Shown: positions 54,768 to 62,283 of the stretch, piece by piece
Layout of the letters: every line of letters starts with the position of its first letter
Numbering within the stretch: position 1 is the first letter of the stretch
Source of the DNA: Candidatus Gastranaerophilales bacterium
GTDB lineage: Bacteria; Cyanobacteriota; Vampirovibrionia; Gastranaerophilales; Gastranaerophilaceae
Direction: 5' to 3'
DNA length: 64,000 nt
Assembly (NCBI GenBank): GCA_944325595.1
Contig: CALVAQ010000003.1
Coordinates: forward strand, 62,001 to 126,000
Position numbers and translations under genes: made by a program
Notes under the pieces: model-generated
What the model saw: only the letters and a program-made list of their open reading frames with translations
Databases searched by the model: none
Told to the model about the DNA's origin: nothing

Positions 54768-55681
54768 TTATTTGTATTCTGATATTATCTTCAAAACCTC
54801 ATTTTTGAATTCAACATTTTTGTTTCTTGAGATTTCCAGTGCTGTCTCATCCGGTTCCGAACGATTTATACATTCTTCAAGTTTTGACAAATCATCACAA
54901 ATGATATGCTTAAAAGGAAACTGTTTAAATTTGTTTGAAAACCAGACATTTCCGTTTTTATCATCCCAGGGGATGATTACTATTTTTTTATTCAAAAGGC
55001 TGCCCCAGTATGCGCCGTGATATGAGTTTGTAACAATTGTTTCAGTATTAGCAAGGAATTTTATTATATCTTCAAAAGAGTCTTTTGAGTGATTGTACAG
55101 AACAGGATATTTTTTTACATAGTCGGGGTATGCAATACTGTAATGATCATGCAGATAAAAAGCTATTTTATTTTTCGGGGGGGGGGGGTAGAAACCCTAT
55201 ATTTGTCTATTATTCCGGACATGCAGCTTACGCATGGAACAAAATGATATTTTGTATTTTTATCTCTAATCCCGACAAGTGCTGCTTTTTCCAAAAAATC
55301 CGGATTCATCAATTCTTCATTGAATGTGTTGTCTGTTCCTGCGCCCCAGTATATTACTTTGTTGTTTTCAGAAAGTTTATCAAAATGTTTTATTGATTCG
55401 TCAAAATACTTTTGAAAAAAACCTCCGCCTCCTGCAATTATTATTTTGTTTTTTATATTAATGTTCTTAAAATCCAGAATATCAATAGAGGGATAACCCG
55501 AAAACTCTTTGAAGTAGAGACAGGGAGAACAGTTTAAATCACCGATGTTTTCTGTATTTTTTCTGTATACAAAAACAATTTTTGAGGTTTTGCATCTGAT
55601 TTCGTTTAAATATTGTTTTAACTGTTTTACAAGGTCTTTTCTTGTGTAATTTATCAGGTCTTGTACTAACTGTATTCTCAT
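54768..55681 (-). pseudogene. Polysaccharide pyruvyl transferase-like gene, frameshifted at a C12 tract (likely phase-variable)
   Basis: The first part (55681 down to 55163) encodes 172 residues with NTENIGDLNCSPCLYF and IIIAGGGGFFQ, the N-terminal features of the polysaccharide pyruvyl transferase family. It ends just after a run of 12 C on the coding strand (55177-55188). The second part continues in the frame that 13 or 10 C would restore, reading NKIAFYLHDHYSIAYP, then TNSYHGAYWGSLLNKK and VIIPWDDKNG, to the stop at 54768. The joined protein would be about 303-304 residues. The enzyme would decorate a surface glycan with pyruvate or a sugar. Either the gene is switched off by slippage here or the tract is misread. 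Confidence 0.85.
55177..55188. repeat. Homopolymer tract of 12 G (12 C on the coding strand)
   Basis: This is the only G/C run of more than six in the window, in a low-GC background and inside a coding sequence. Length changes of one base would switch the reading frame of the pyruvyl-transferase-like gene. Confidence 0.95.
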
Positions 55682-55844
55682 TTTTGTTCTTTATTAATTT
55701 TATTCCAGACAGATATATCTTTTATTATACAAAATAAATTATTCTTTTTACAAAAACAAATTGCAAAAACACTGTTAATGTCTGAAAAAATATGATATTA
55801 TTATGTCTAAATTATTTAGCGAGTTAATTTAAAAAGAGACAAAA

Positions 55845-56516
55845 ATGAGATTATCAAACGCACATGAACTGCCCGGAACATTGATATGTGTCGAAGGTAT
55901 TGACGGTTCGGGTAAGTCTACCCAGCTTGCGATTTTGAGAGACTGGCTCAAATCGAAAAATCTTGATGTAATTTTTACGGAGTGGAACTCCTCCGATTTG
56001 ATTTCTCAAACCACAAAAAAGGCAAAAAAGAAAAACCTGCTGAGTCCCCGTACCTTTAGTCTTTTGCATGCCGTGGATTTTGCCGACAGGCTGGAGCAGG
56101 TTATTATTCCCGCAATGAAAGCCGGTTTTATCGTACTTGCTGACAGATATGTATATACGGCTTTTGCAAGAGATGTGGCAAGAGGTGTTGACAGAGACTG
56201 GGTCAGAAATTTATACGGTTTTGCAATAAAACCTGATTTGGCGCTTTATTACAATATTTCGGCAGAAATATCTCTTGAAAGAATCTGCGCAAACAGGGCA
56301 CCTTCGTTTTATGAAGCAGGTATGGACCTAAAACTCAGCAACAATCCTTACAAAAGCTATGTTATTTTTCAAAACAGAGTGAACGAAGAATACTCAAACA
56401 TGGTCGATGAATTCGGACTTGTCAGAATAGATGCAAATAATACAATACATTCAAAACAGCTGCTTTTGAGAGAATATGTAACTGATTTGCTTGCAAAAAA
56501 AGGAATAAACATTTGA
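55845..56516 (+). CDS. Thymidylate-kinase-like P-loop kinase, first of a tandem pair
   Basis: A 223-residue protein. P-loop EGIDGSGKSTQ lies near residue 20; DFADRLEQVIIPA and LADRYVYTAFARDVARG contain the DRY motif; PDLALYYNIS follows. The dTMP-kinase motif REPGGT is replaced by TEWNSS, marking a divergent TMPK-like branch. It may phosphorylate dTMP or another nucleotide. A ribosome site AAAGAGA precedes the ATG. It overlaps the next paralogue as TGATG, so they are translationally coupled. Confidence 0.88.
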   Translation: MRLSNAHELPGTLICVEGIDGSGKSTQLAILRDWLKSKNLDVIFTEWNSSDLISQTTKKAKKKNLLSPRTFSLLHAVDFADRLEQVIIPAMKAGFIVLADRYVYTAFARDVARGVDRDWVRNLYGFAIKPDLALYYNISAEISLERICANRAPSFYEAGMDLKLSNNPYKSYVIFQNRVNEEYSNMVDEFGLVRIDANNTIHSKQLLLREYVTDLLAKKGINI

Positions 56517-57181
56517 TGGAAAACGAAAAGCACAATCACAAAGGACTTTTGATAGTAATAGAAGGAACAGACGGTTCCGGAAAATCCACGCAGATTGAAA
56601 AATTGCGCAGATGGATTGAAGACCAGAGCTACGGCTGCATGGTTTCCGAATGGAAAACCTCAAGACTCATTGCAAATGTAATTGATGATGCAAAGGACAG
56701 AAACCTTTTGAACGCAACAACTTTCAGCCTTTTGTATGCCGCAGATTTTGCCGACAGGCTCGAAAACACAATTATTCCTGCGCTTGATTCCGGGTTTGTT
56801 GTGCTTTTGGACAGATATACATATACCGCTTTTGCCCGTGATGTTGTTAGAGGCTTAAACATGGAATGGGTAAAAAAGCTCTATGATTACGCTCCGACTC
56901 CGGATTTGGTTTTTTATCTTGATATGCCTATTGATATTCTCCTCAAACGTGTAATCGGTACTACGGGTCTGGATTATTGGGAATCAGGAAGAGATATCGG
57001 GCTGAGCACTGATTTTTATGAAAGTTTTAAAATTTATCAGGCAAAATGTCTTGAAGAATACAATAAGATGAAAGAAGAATACAATTTTGTGAGCATTGAC
57101 GGAACGCTACCGAGAGAAGAAATTCATCAAAGAATGATTTCTCATGTTGAAAAACTTCTTAAAACAGGAAAACTTGATTAG
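56516..57181 (+). CDS. Thymidylate-kinase-like P-loop kinase, second of a tandem pair
   Basis: A 221-residue paralogue of the preceding gene: EGTDGSGKSTQ, SEWKTS in place of REPGGT, DFADRLENTIIPA, LLDRYTYTAFARDVVRG and PDLVFYLDMPID. The two align throughout but differ in the LID region (FYEAGMD versus YWESGRD). The ATG at 56516 overlaps the upstream TGA; the TTG one codon earlier is unlikely. The two may act as a heteromer or on different substrates. No canonical tmk is seen in the window. Confidence 0.88.
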   Translation: MENEKHNHKGLLIVIEGTDGSGKSTQIEKLRRWIEDQSYGCMVSEWKTSRLIANVIDDAKDRNLLNATTFSLLYAADFADRLENTIIPALDSGFVVLLDRYTYTAFARDVVRGLNMEWVKKLYDYAPTPDLVFYLDMPIDILLKRVIGTTGLDYWESGRDIGLSTDFYESFKIYQAKCLEEYNKMKEEYNFVSIDGTLPREEIHQRMISHVEKLLKTGKLD

Positions 57182-57184
57182 TAT

Positions 57185-57817
57185 TTATTCTCTTGCCAGA
57201 TAGCTCAATGCCTCTTTTAAAATTTCTTCCGAAGAATCTTTTTTGACAACAATCCTGCATGCCGCTTTGATTGCATCTTTTGCTTCCTGTGCAGAATACC
57301 CCAGTGACAAAAGTACTGCCTGTGCTTCAGACAGAGCTTCTTGCGGAACATCTTTTTCTTCCGCAATATCAGAAACATCCACAGGTGCTGTATTTTGCCA
57401 GTTAATGAGTTTGTCCTTCAGTTCCAGTATAATTTTTTGTGCGAGTTTAGGACCGACACCTTTTGCTCTGGAAAGTTCTTTGTAATCTCCTCTTATAACG
57501 GCAGAAATCAAATCGTATCCCGAAAATTCATCCAGCAAAACAAGTGCAACTTTCATACCGACACCGGAAACGCTCAAAAGGATATTAAAAATATCTCTGT
57601 CTTCACGGTTCAAAAATCCGCACAAGAGCATGGCATCTTCTCTGTGAATCAGTGTAGTGTAGACCTTTACTTCATCTTCATTTTCTTCGGCAAGAGACAA
57701 ACTTCTGGTAGTTGTGTTAATCAAATACCCCATGCCGTTGTTTTCAACAACCATGGTTGCACCTTTGGTCTGTGAAGGGAGTTTTGAAACTAATTTGCCT
57801 TTGATGTAGTCAAACAT
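57185..57817 (-). CDS. ruvA: Holliday junction helicase subunit RuvA
   Basis: A 210-residue tetrameric protein that binds four-way junctions and loads RuvB. Seen: N-terminal OB fold MFDYIKGKLV, GYLINTT, REDAMLLCGFLNREDRDIFNILLSVSGVG, the second helix-hairpin-helix AKGVGPKLAQKIILELKDKL, and the C-terminal RuvB-contacting domain EAQAVLLSLGYSAQEAKDAI. The start lies inside the end of bioB (28-base overlap), so it is coupled to it. Confidence 0.96.
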   Translation of the reverse strand: MFDYIKGKLVSKLPSQTKGATMVVENNGMGYLINTTTRSLSLAEENEDEVKVYTTLIHREDAMLLCGFLNREDRDIFNILLSVSGVGMKVALVLLDEFSGYDLISAVIRGDYKELSRAKGVGPKLAQKIILELKDKLINWQNTAPVDVSDIAEEKDVPQEALSEAQAVLLSLGYSAQEAKDAIKAACRIVVKKDSSEEILKEALSYLARE

Positions 57818-58719
57818 GATATTTTTCTTCCTGTTTCTTTAATCATTTCCATATCTGCTACAGGGTCTCTTCCTGTTTTGGTCAGATAATTTCCTATCAT
57901 TATACCGTCAACACAAGTCTTTAGCGCAAGCATTTGATTTTCAAGGCTCAAACGCATTCTTCCTCCGCAAAAACGTAAAACTGCATTCGGGTTTGCAATT
58001 TTGAACACGGCAAGTGTTCTTAGTATATTTTCTTCATCAATTTTATCCTGATAATTTTCAAACGGAGTATTTTTGACCGGCATGAGAATATTTATCGGTA
58101 TAGAGTCAGGTTCAATATCTGCAAGAGTCAAAGCCATTTCTATTCGTTGTTCAACTGTTTCTCCCATTCCGAGAATAACCCCGCAGCATAATTCCATGCC
58201 GTATTTTTTAACCAGTTTGCAGGTGTTGAGTCTTTCTTCAAAACTGTGAGTTGTGCAGACTTCGGGATAATATGACCCTGCTGTGTTAATATTGTGGTGA
58301 AATCTTTTCAACCCTGTTTTTGCGAGCTTTTGCGCCTGTTGTTCGTTTAGTATACCGATAGATGCACAGCTTTTTATGCCGTCGATTTTGTTGAGCTGTT
58401 CTATCATCTCAAGCATCGTATCAAAATCGCTTTCGTCGGGAGTTTTTCCTGATGTGACAATAGCAAATCTCGTTGCATTGTTCTTTTTTGCATCCAGTGC
58501 AGCCTTTTTGACTGTTTCGATATCAACCAGAGGAAACGTCTCTATATCTGTATTGTAATGTGAACTTTGTGCACAGTATTTGCAGTTTTGAGAGCATTTC
58601 CCGTTTCTTGCATTCAAAATAGAGCAAAGTTCGATTTCTTCTTTTATATGTACGGAAGAAATTTTTAAAAGCTCTTTTAAGTCTGAATTATAAAGATTTA
58701 AGAGTTCTGCCTTATCCAT
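57790..58719 (-). CDS. bioB: Biotin synthase
   Basis: A 309-residue radical SAM enzyme that inserts sulphur into dethiobiotin. The cluster cysteines are C42, C46 and C49 in KCSQNCKYCAQSS. Later motifs are RFHHNINTAGSYYPEVCTTH, CCGVILGMGET and PINILMPVKNTP, and the expected end RFCGGRMRLS. It works after BioD. A TAATAT box lies six bases before the ATG on this strand. The ruvA start overlaps its 3' end. Confidence 0.96.
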   Translation of the reverse strand: MDKAELLNLYNSDLKELLKISSVHIKEEIELCSILNARNGKCSQNCKYCAQSSHYNTDIETFPLVDIETVKKAALDAKKNNATRFAIVTSGKTPDESDFDTMLEMIEQLNKIDGIKSCASIGILNEQQAQKLAKTGLKRFHHNINTAGSYYPEVCTTHSFEERLNTCKLVKKYGMELCCGVILGMGETVEQRIEMALTLADIEPDSIPINILMPVKNTPFENYQDKIDEENILRTLAVFKIANPNAVLRFCGGRMRLSLENQMLALKTCVDGIMIGNYLTKTGRDPVADMEMIKETGRKISCLTTSKAN

Positions 58720-58725
58720 AAAACA

Positions 58726-58731
58726 ATATTA
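58726..58731 (-). promoter_or_regulatory. -10-like box of bioB, leaderless geometry
   Basis: TAATAT is followed by TGTTTT and the ATG at 58719, the same six-base spacing seen at 8297, 15744 and 20083. No ribosome site is visible. Confidence 0.45.
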
Positions 58732-58743
58732 CAACAAATATCT

Positions 58744-59205
58744 TTAATTTTTCTCGGACTTTTTATTCAACCGCATATACAAAATCGGATAAGGATTTCC
58801 CTGTTCATCCGTTTCGGACTTTTTATAAACCTTAAATCCGAGATGTTCATAAAAACCTTTTGCCTGCGGGTTTTGCTCATTGACAGTTAATTCTTCTATT
58901 GAAAAATTTTTAATTCCGTATTCAACTAGCTTTTTGCCGATACCCTTGCATCTTTTTTTCGGTGTTACAAAAAGCATTTCCAGTTTTTGTCTGTCTATTC
59001 CCATAAATGCAATGGGTTTGTCATTGTCTTGAGCAATAACAAGATGTGAAATATTTTTCAAGGCATCAGGCAGAAATTTTTCTTTTATATTCAAAATTTC
59101 ATTCTCCGGTAAAAACAAATGAGTCTCTCTGACGGACTTCTCCCATACTTCCACAAGATTGTAAATAAGGGATTGTGTCCTTTCTGATATTTCGATTATT
59201 TCCAT
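58744..59205 (-). CDS. GNAT-family N-acetyltransferase
   Basis: A 153-residue protein. The acetyl-CoA site reads LFVTPKKRCKGIGKKLVEYG (about 78-97), with FYEHLGFKVYKKSETDEQGNPY after it, a common ending for small GNAT proteins. The substrate (amine, peptide or polyamine) is unknown. AAGGA precedes the ATG. It ends 25 bases upstream of bioB on the same strand. Confidence 0.92.
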   Translation of the reverse strand: MEIIEISERTQSLIYNLVEVWEKSVRETHLFLPENEILNIKEKFLPDALKNISHLVIAQDNDKPIAFMGIDRQKLEMLFVTPKKRCKGIGKKLVEYGIKNFSIEELTVNEQNPQAKGFYEHLGFKVYKKSETDEQGNPYPILYMRLNKKSEKN

Positions 59206-59228
59206 AATACTTTTTCCTTATATCACCT

Positions 59229-59315
59229 TTATGGCTGTGTAAAAGTTACCGGCAGGAATTGTAATACAAACAGGTCTGACAAATCAGGCGCATTTTTTAG
59301 CGGTGATATTTTCAT
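59229..59315 (-). pseudogene. Short remnant sharing the MKISPLKN start of the neighbouring small-protein family
   Basis: A 28-codon frame opens with MKISPLKN, identical to the first eight residues of the protein at 59653-59979, then diverges (APDLSDLFVLQ...) and stops. It lies directly after the first family member. The nucleotide match extends a little before the ATG (TTTTCATTTT on the plus strand). It looks like a decayed third copy or a reused N-terminal module. Confidence 0.55.
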
Positions 59316-59316
59316 T

Positions 59317-59652
59317 TTATTCTATGTATTTGCCTTCATCAATAAGTTTGCTTTGATATTCAATACGTTCTCTGGCATCTTTCATGGTTTTTAATATTGC
59401 TTCATCTTCCGGATAAAATTTGATTTCACTCCAGGTAATATTTTCATAATCACTCGGACGTCCTGCACAGTTTGGCAAATCCCTTGCCCTTATCTTTTTA
59501 CCATCTACAATAATATATTCTGTTTTGTGGGTTTCATATATATCTGCGGCAAGCGTTTTCAGTTTTAGCTTGCTGTTTGCAAAAAACTGTTTTATTCTCT
59601 TCATTACCGGTAGTTTTTTGTTTACTGTATTTGTTACTTGTGTGATTTTCAT
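59317..59652 (-). CDS. Small tandem-duplicated hypothetical protein, copy 2
   Basis: A 111-residue protein that aligns end to end with the upstream copy: KRIKQFFANSKLKLKTL, IIVDGKKIRARDLPNCAGRPSD, EIKFYPEDEAI, REQ/RERIEYQSKLI and a final GKYIE. It is basic at the N-terminus and acidic at the C-terminus, with no helix or signal. It follows the upstream copy directly, without a gap, and both lie downstream of the ADP-ribosyltransferase. Function unknown. Confidence 0.8.
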   Translation of the reverse strand: MKITQVTNTVNKKLPVMKRIKQFFANSKLKLKTLAADIYETHKTEYIIVDGKKIRARDLPNCAGRPSDYENITWSEIKFYPEDEAILKTMKDARERIEYQSKLIDEGKYIE

Positions 59653-59979
59653 TTATTCAATGAACTTTCCTGCTTTTATGAGTTTGCTGGCATATTCAAT
59701 TTGTTCTCTTGCAGTTTTCATTTTTGCCATTACTGCTTCATCTTCCGGATAAAATTTGATTTTACTACAGGTAACACCTTCAATATCACTCGGACCGGTT
59801 ACACAATTCGGCAAATCCCTTTCTCTAATTTTCTTTCCGTCAAATATAATATATTTGTTTCTGTTCTCAAATACATCTTTTGTTAATGTTTTCAATTTCA
59901 ATCTGCAGTTTGAAAACATGTTTTTTATTCGTTTCACTATTGATATATTAGATGTGTTTTTTAACGGTGATATTTTCAT
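59653..59979 (-). CDS. Small tandem-duplicated hypothetical protein, copy 1
   Basis: A 108-residue protein starting MKISPLKNTSN. The conserved block IIFDGKKIRERDLPNC, then SKIKFYPEDEAVMAKMK and EYASKLIKAGKFIE, is shared with the next gene (roughly half of positions identical by eye). AAGGAA precedes the ATG. It sits 49 bases after the ADP-ribosyltransferase gene on the same strand, so the three are probably cotranscribed. It could be an immunity, chaperone or accessory protein; nothing shows which. Confidence 0.8.
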   Translation of the reverse strand: MKISPLKNTSNISIVKRIKNMFSNCRLKLKTLTKDVFENRNKYIIFDGKKIRERDLPNCVTGPSDIEGVTCSKIKFYPEDEAVMAKMKTAREQIEYASKLIKAGKFIE

Positions 59980-60028
59980 TTTTCTTTCCTTTTTATCATT
60001 TTATCACTTAGTCTGTCGTTTTCAATCC

Positions 60029-61135
60029 TTATTGGAATACTGTTGCTCCAAATTCCCAACGGTGTCTATCGATATTGTATCTTGCATTGTCTATTACCAT
60101 TCTGGAATTCTTTTGTAGCAGCAATTCGGCTTCTGAAGCACGTTCCACATTGTAGCATTCTATCATTGAGCCTTTTGTTCCTTTCGGTATATCAAGATAC
60201 CAGAGTATCTTTTTTGCATACCTTTCTCCGGCTTCCTGCTCTATTGCCGTTGAAAGAAAGCGGGGTTGAACAATTCGTTGTCCCAACAAATATTTTTTTA
60301 CAAATTCATCAATCTCATTAACAGAATATTTTCCTGTTTCTATTCCTTCTGTAAATTCTTCTATCTTGCTTTGCAATGTCTTGTCATTATTTAGTTTTAC
60401 ACTATTTAGGATACCATAGTGACCTTCGCCTCTGTAGGCTTTTACATCATATTTTATTTTATTTTCATCCAAAAATTTCTCAATTTTGTTTATATAGTCT
60501 TTTATCTTTTTTGAAGTTGTACCAAAAACAAGAGCACTGTTTATTTTTCTGGAATCAAACTTGTACTTCATCAAAGGTCTTATCACTTCTTCCGGTCTGT
60601 TTACAATACCGTCAATGCATACTTCCCATTCTTTTTCAGACAATGACTTGTAAAACTTTAACTTGTCTATTCTGCTTATACTTCTTACAAACAATGCCAG
60701 TTTGTGGGTGTTTGCTATATTGTCTTTTTTTGAATAACCTTTCCATACATCTATATATTTTCCTTTATGCATGTTCATAAACTCTGCTATTTCTCTGAAA
60801 TCATCCTCTTTTAAAACTTTGCCCAAATTTGCACTGTGAAGCCAGGTTTTAAAGTCTTTTATGCTGGTCAAAGATGAAAAGAAAAGCTCTCTTTTTATCT
60901 TTCTCATTTCGTTAACTATACAATCCGCTTCTATCTCTCCTTTTGGAAAAAGAGTTTTTACTTCAGAAGGGGAAACTCTTTTCAGATTCGAATACTCAAA
61001 GGTATTGATTGCGGGTTTTAGTTTGTTCAAATCCTGTTTCAGGATTGTGACAATATCAGGTCTTTGTACAAGAGAAGCACCTGCTTTTTGTACAAAAAGA
61101 TTTACACATGGTTTTATACTGTTCACACTTGCCAA
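60029..61135 (-). CDS. Predicted mono-ADP-ribosyltransferase (exoenzyme/toxin-type ART fold)
   Basis: The protein has 368 residues. The C-terminal 150 hold the R-S-E signature: AYRGEGHYG with Arg235, QPRFLSTAIEQEAG with Ser295-Thr296, and SEAELLL with the ExE pair Glu335/Glu337. Between them is LDIPKGTKGSMIECY, the usual ART core strand. The N-terminal 230 residues are helical and unrecognised. There is no signal peptide. The frame starts with TTG, with AAGGT about ten bases upstream, and no nearer Met exists. It could modify a host, rival or own protein; the target is unknown. Confidence 0.8.
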   Translation of the reverse strand: MASVNSIKPCVNLFVQKAGASLVQRPDIVTILKQDLNKLKPAINTFEYSNLKRVSPSEVKTLFPKGEIEADCIVNEMRKIKRELFFSSLTSIKDFKTWLHSANLGKVLKEDDFREIAEFMNMHKGKYIDVWKGYSKKDNIANTHKLALFVRSISRIDKLKFYKSLSEKEWEVCIDGIVNRPEEVIRPLMKYKFDSRKINSALVFGTTSKKIKDYINKIEKFLDENKIKYDVKAYRGEGHYGILNSVKLNNDKTLQSKIEEFTEGIETGKYSVNEIDEFVKKYLLGQRIVQPRFLSTAIEQEAGERYAKKILWYLDIPKGTKGSMIECYNVERASEAELLLQKNSRMVIDNARYNIDRHRWEFGATVFQ

Positions 61136-61488
61136 GATTACTACCTTATTTACTTTTACTAACTGACTAACTTTCTTACTTATTTATTTAAAGTAATTTT
61201 GTTTACAAAATCGTGTAAAATATCTAAACCAAACCGTGTATACCCGAATTTTTGAGTAATACTAATAAATTATCTTTTTTTTACTTCTAAAATTCTTTTC
61301 CTCCAAGGGTTTTAGTCTGTTTCTAAACCATATGGTCTAGATTGCCGGATATATTGATTTTTTGAAGAAATTCAACCTGATAGTCGATGAGGAGATACTC
61401 TGTTTAGGGGTAATATACGAAATGTAAATAATATGATTACACGATTAGTAAATTTTACAAATAAATAAAAGAATCTTGGGGGGAGTAG

Positions 61489-62199
61489 ATGAGAAGAGGT
61501 CTTGAATTTAAGAAGAAAGCAAGAATCATTATTGTCGATGACAACTATGAACATTTGTCAGGTATCAAAGAATTGATTGAAATTGAAAGCGATTTCGATG
61601 TTGTGGCAACAGCAACAAGCGCAAGTGTTGCAATCAGTCTCATTAAGAAGTATCGTCCGGAAATCGTTTTGATGGATATCAACATGCCGGAAAAAGATGG
61701 TTTGACCGCAATTGCGGAAATTGAAAAATTGGATTTGGGAGTGCGTACCATCGCTTTGACAGGCTATGATGATCCTGATTTAATCTTCAGAGCAATGAAA
61801 ATCGGAGCTAAAGGCTACATCTTAAAAACAATGGCCTCTGCTCAACTCATCTATGCCATTGACGAAGTTGCAAACGGAAAAATCTATCTGCCTGCAGCTT
61901 TGTCCTCAAGATTTTTTGAATATTTCCAAAAATCATTCAAAGAAGAAGTTCAGGCAGTTTCAGACGAAGATAATCTTTTGAACTATCTGACACAAAGAGA
62001 AGAAGAAGTCCTCGATTTGTTAACACAGGGTATTACATACAAAGGCGTAGCCCAAAAACTGTTCATCTCCGAAACTACAGTAAAAACACACGTAAACAAC
62101 ATCTTCCAAAAACTTCAGGTAAATGACAGAACACAGGCTGTTTTGTATGCCCTGAACAACGGATTTTTGAACAGAAGAAAAGTAAAAATAGCTATCTAA
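61489..62199 (+). CDS. NarL/LuxR-family response regulator
   Basis: A 236-residue protein. The receiver (residues 11-130) has Asp17-Asp18, phospho-acceptor Asp63 in VLMDINMPEKDG, Thr in TIALTGYDD and Lys in YILKTM. The LuxR HTH lies at about 168-228 (LTQREEEVLDLLTQGITYKGVAQKL, KTHVNNIFQKL). A very strong GGGGGGAG site precedes the ATG. The 353-base gap upstream is AT-rich, with a CCATATGG palindrome near 61329 and no gene. The histidine kinase follows after 84 bases. Confidence 0.94.
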   Translation: MRRGLEFKKKARIIIVDDNYEHLSGIKELIEIESDFDVVATATSASVAISLIKKYRPEIVLMDINMPEKDGLTAIAEIEKLDLGVRTIALTGYDDPDLIFRAMKIGAKGYILKTMASAQLIYAIDEVANGKIYLPAALSSRFFEYFQKSFKEEVQAVSDEDNLLNYLTQREEEVLDLLTQGITYKGVAQKLFISETTVKTHVNNIFQKLQVNDRTQAVLYALNNGFLNRRKVKIAI

Positions 62200-62209
62200 C
62201 GGAGTCAGT

Positions 62210-62229
62210 GCGGACACTTTTGTGTCCGC
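62210..62229 (+). promoter_or_regulatory. Hairpin between response regulator and kinase genes
   Basis: GCGGACAC-TTTT-GTGTCCGC, a perfect 8-bp stem, lies ten bases past the regulator stop without a following T run. It may lower read-through to the kinase or stabilise the upstream message end. Confidence 0.5.
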
Positions 62230-62283
62230 CTTCCAAAAATTCCGGACTTGAGACAGCCGGTAAACAATAAATGGTAAGATAAA

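Noticed and set aside
54768..54995. Separate small gene of 75 residues
   Set aside because: It is the C-terminal part of the frameshifted pyruvyl-transferase-like gene.
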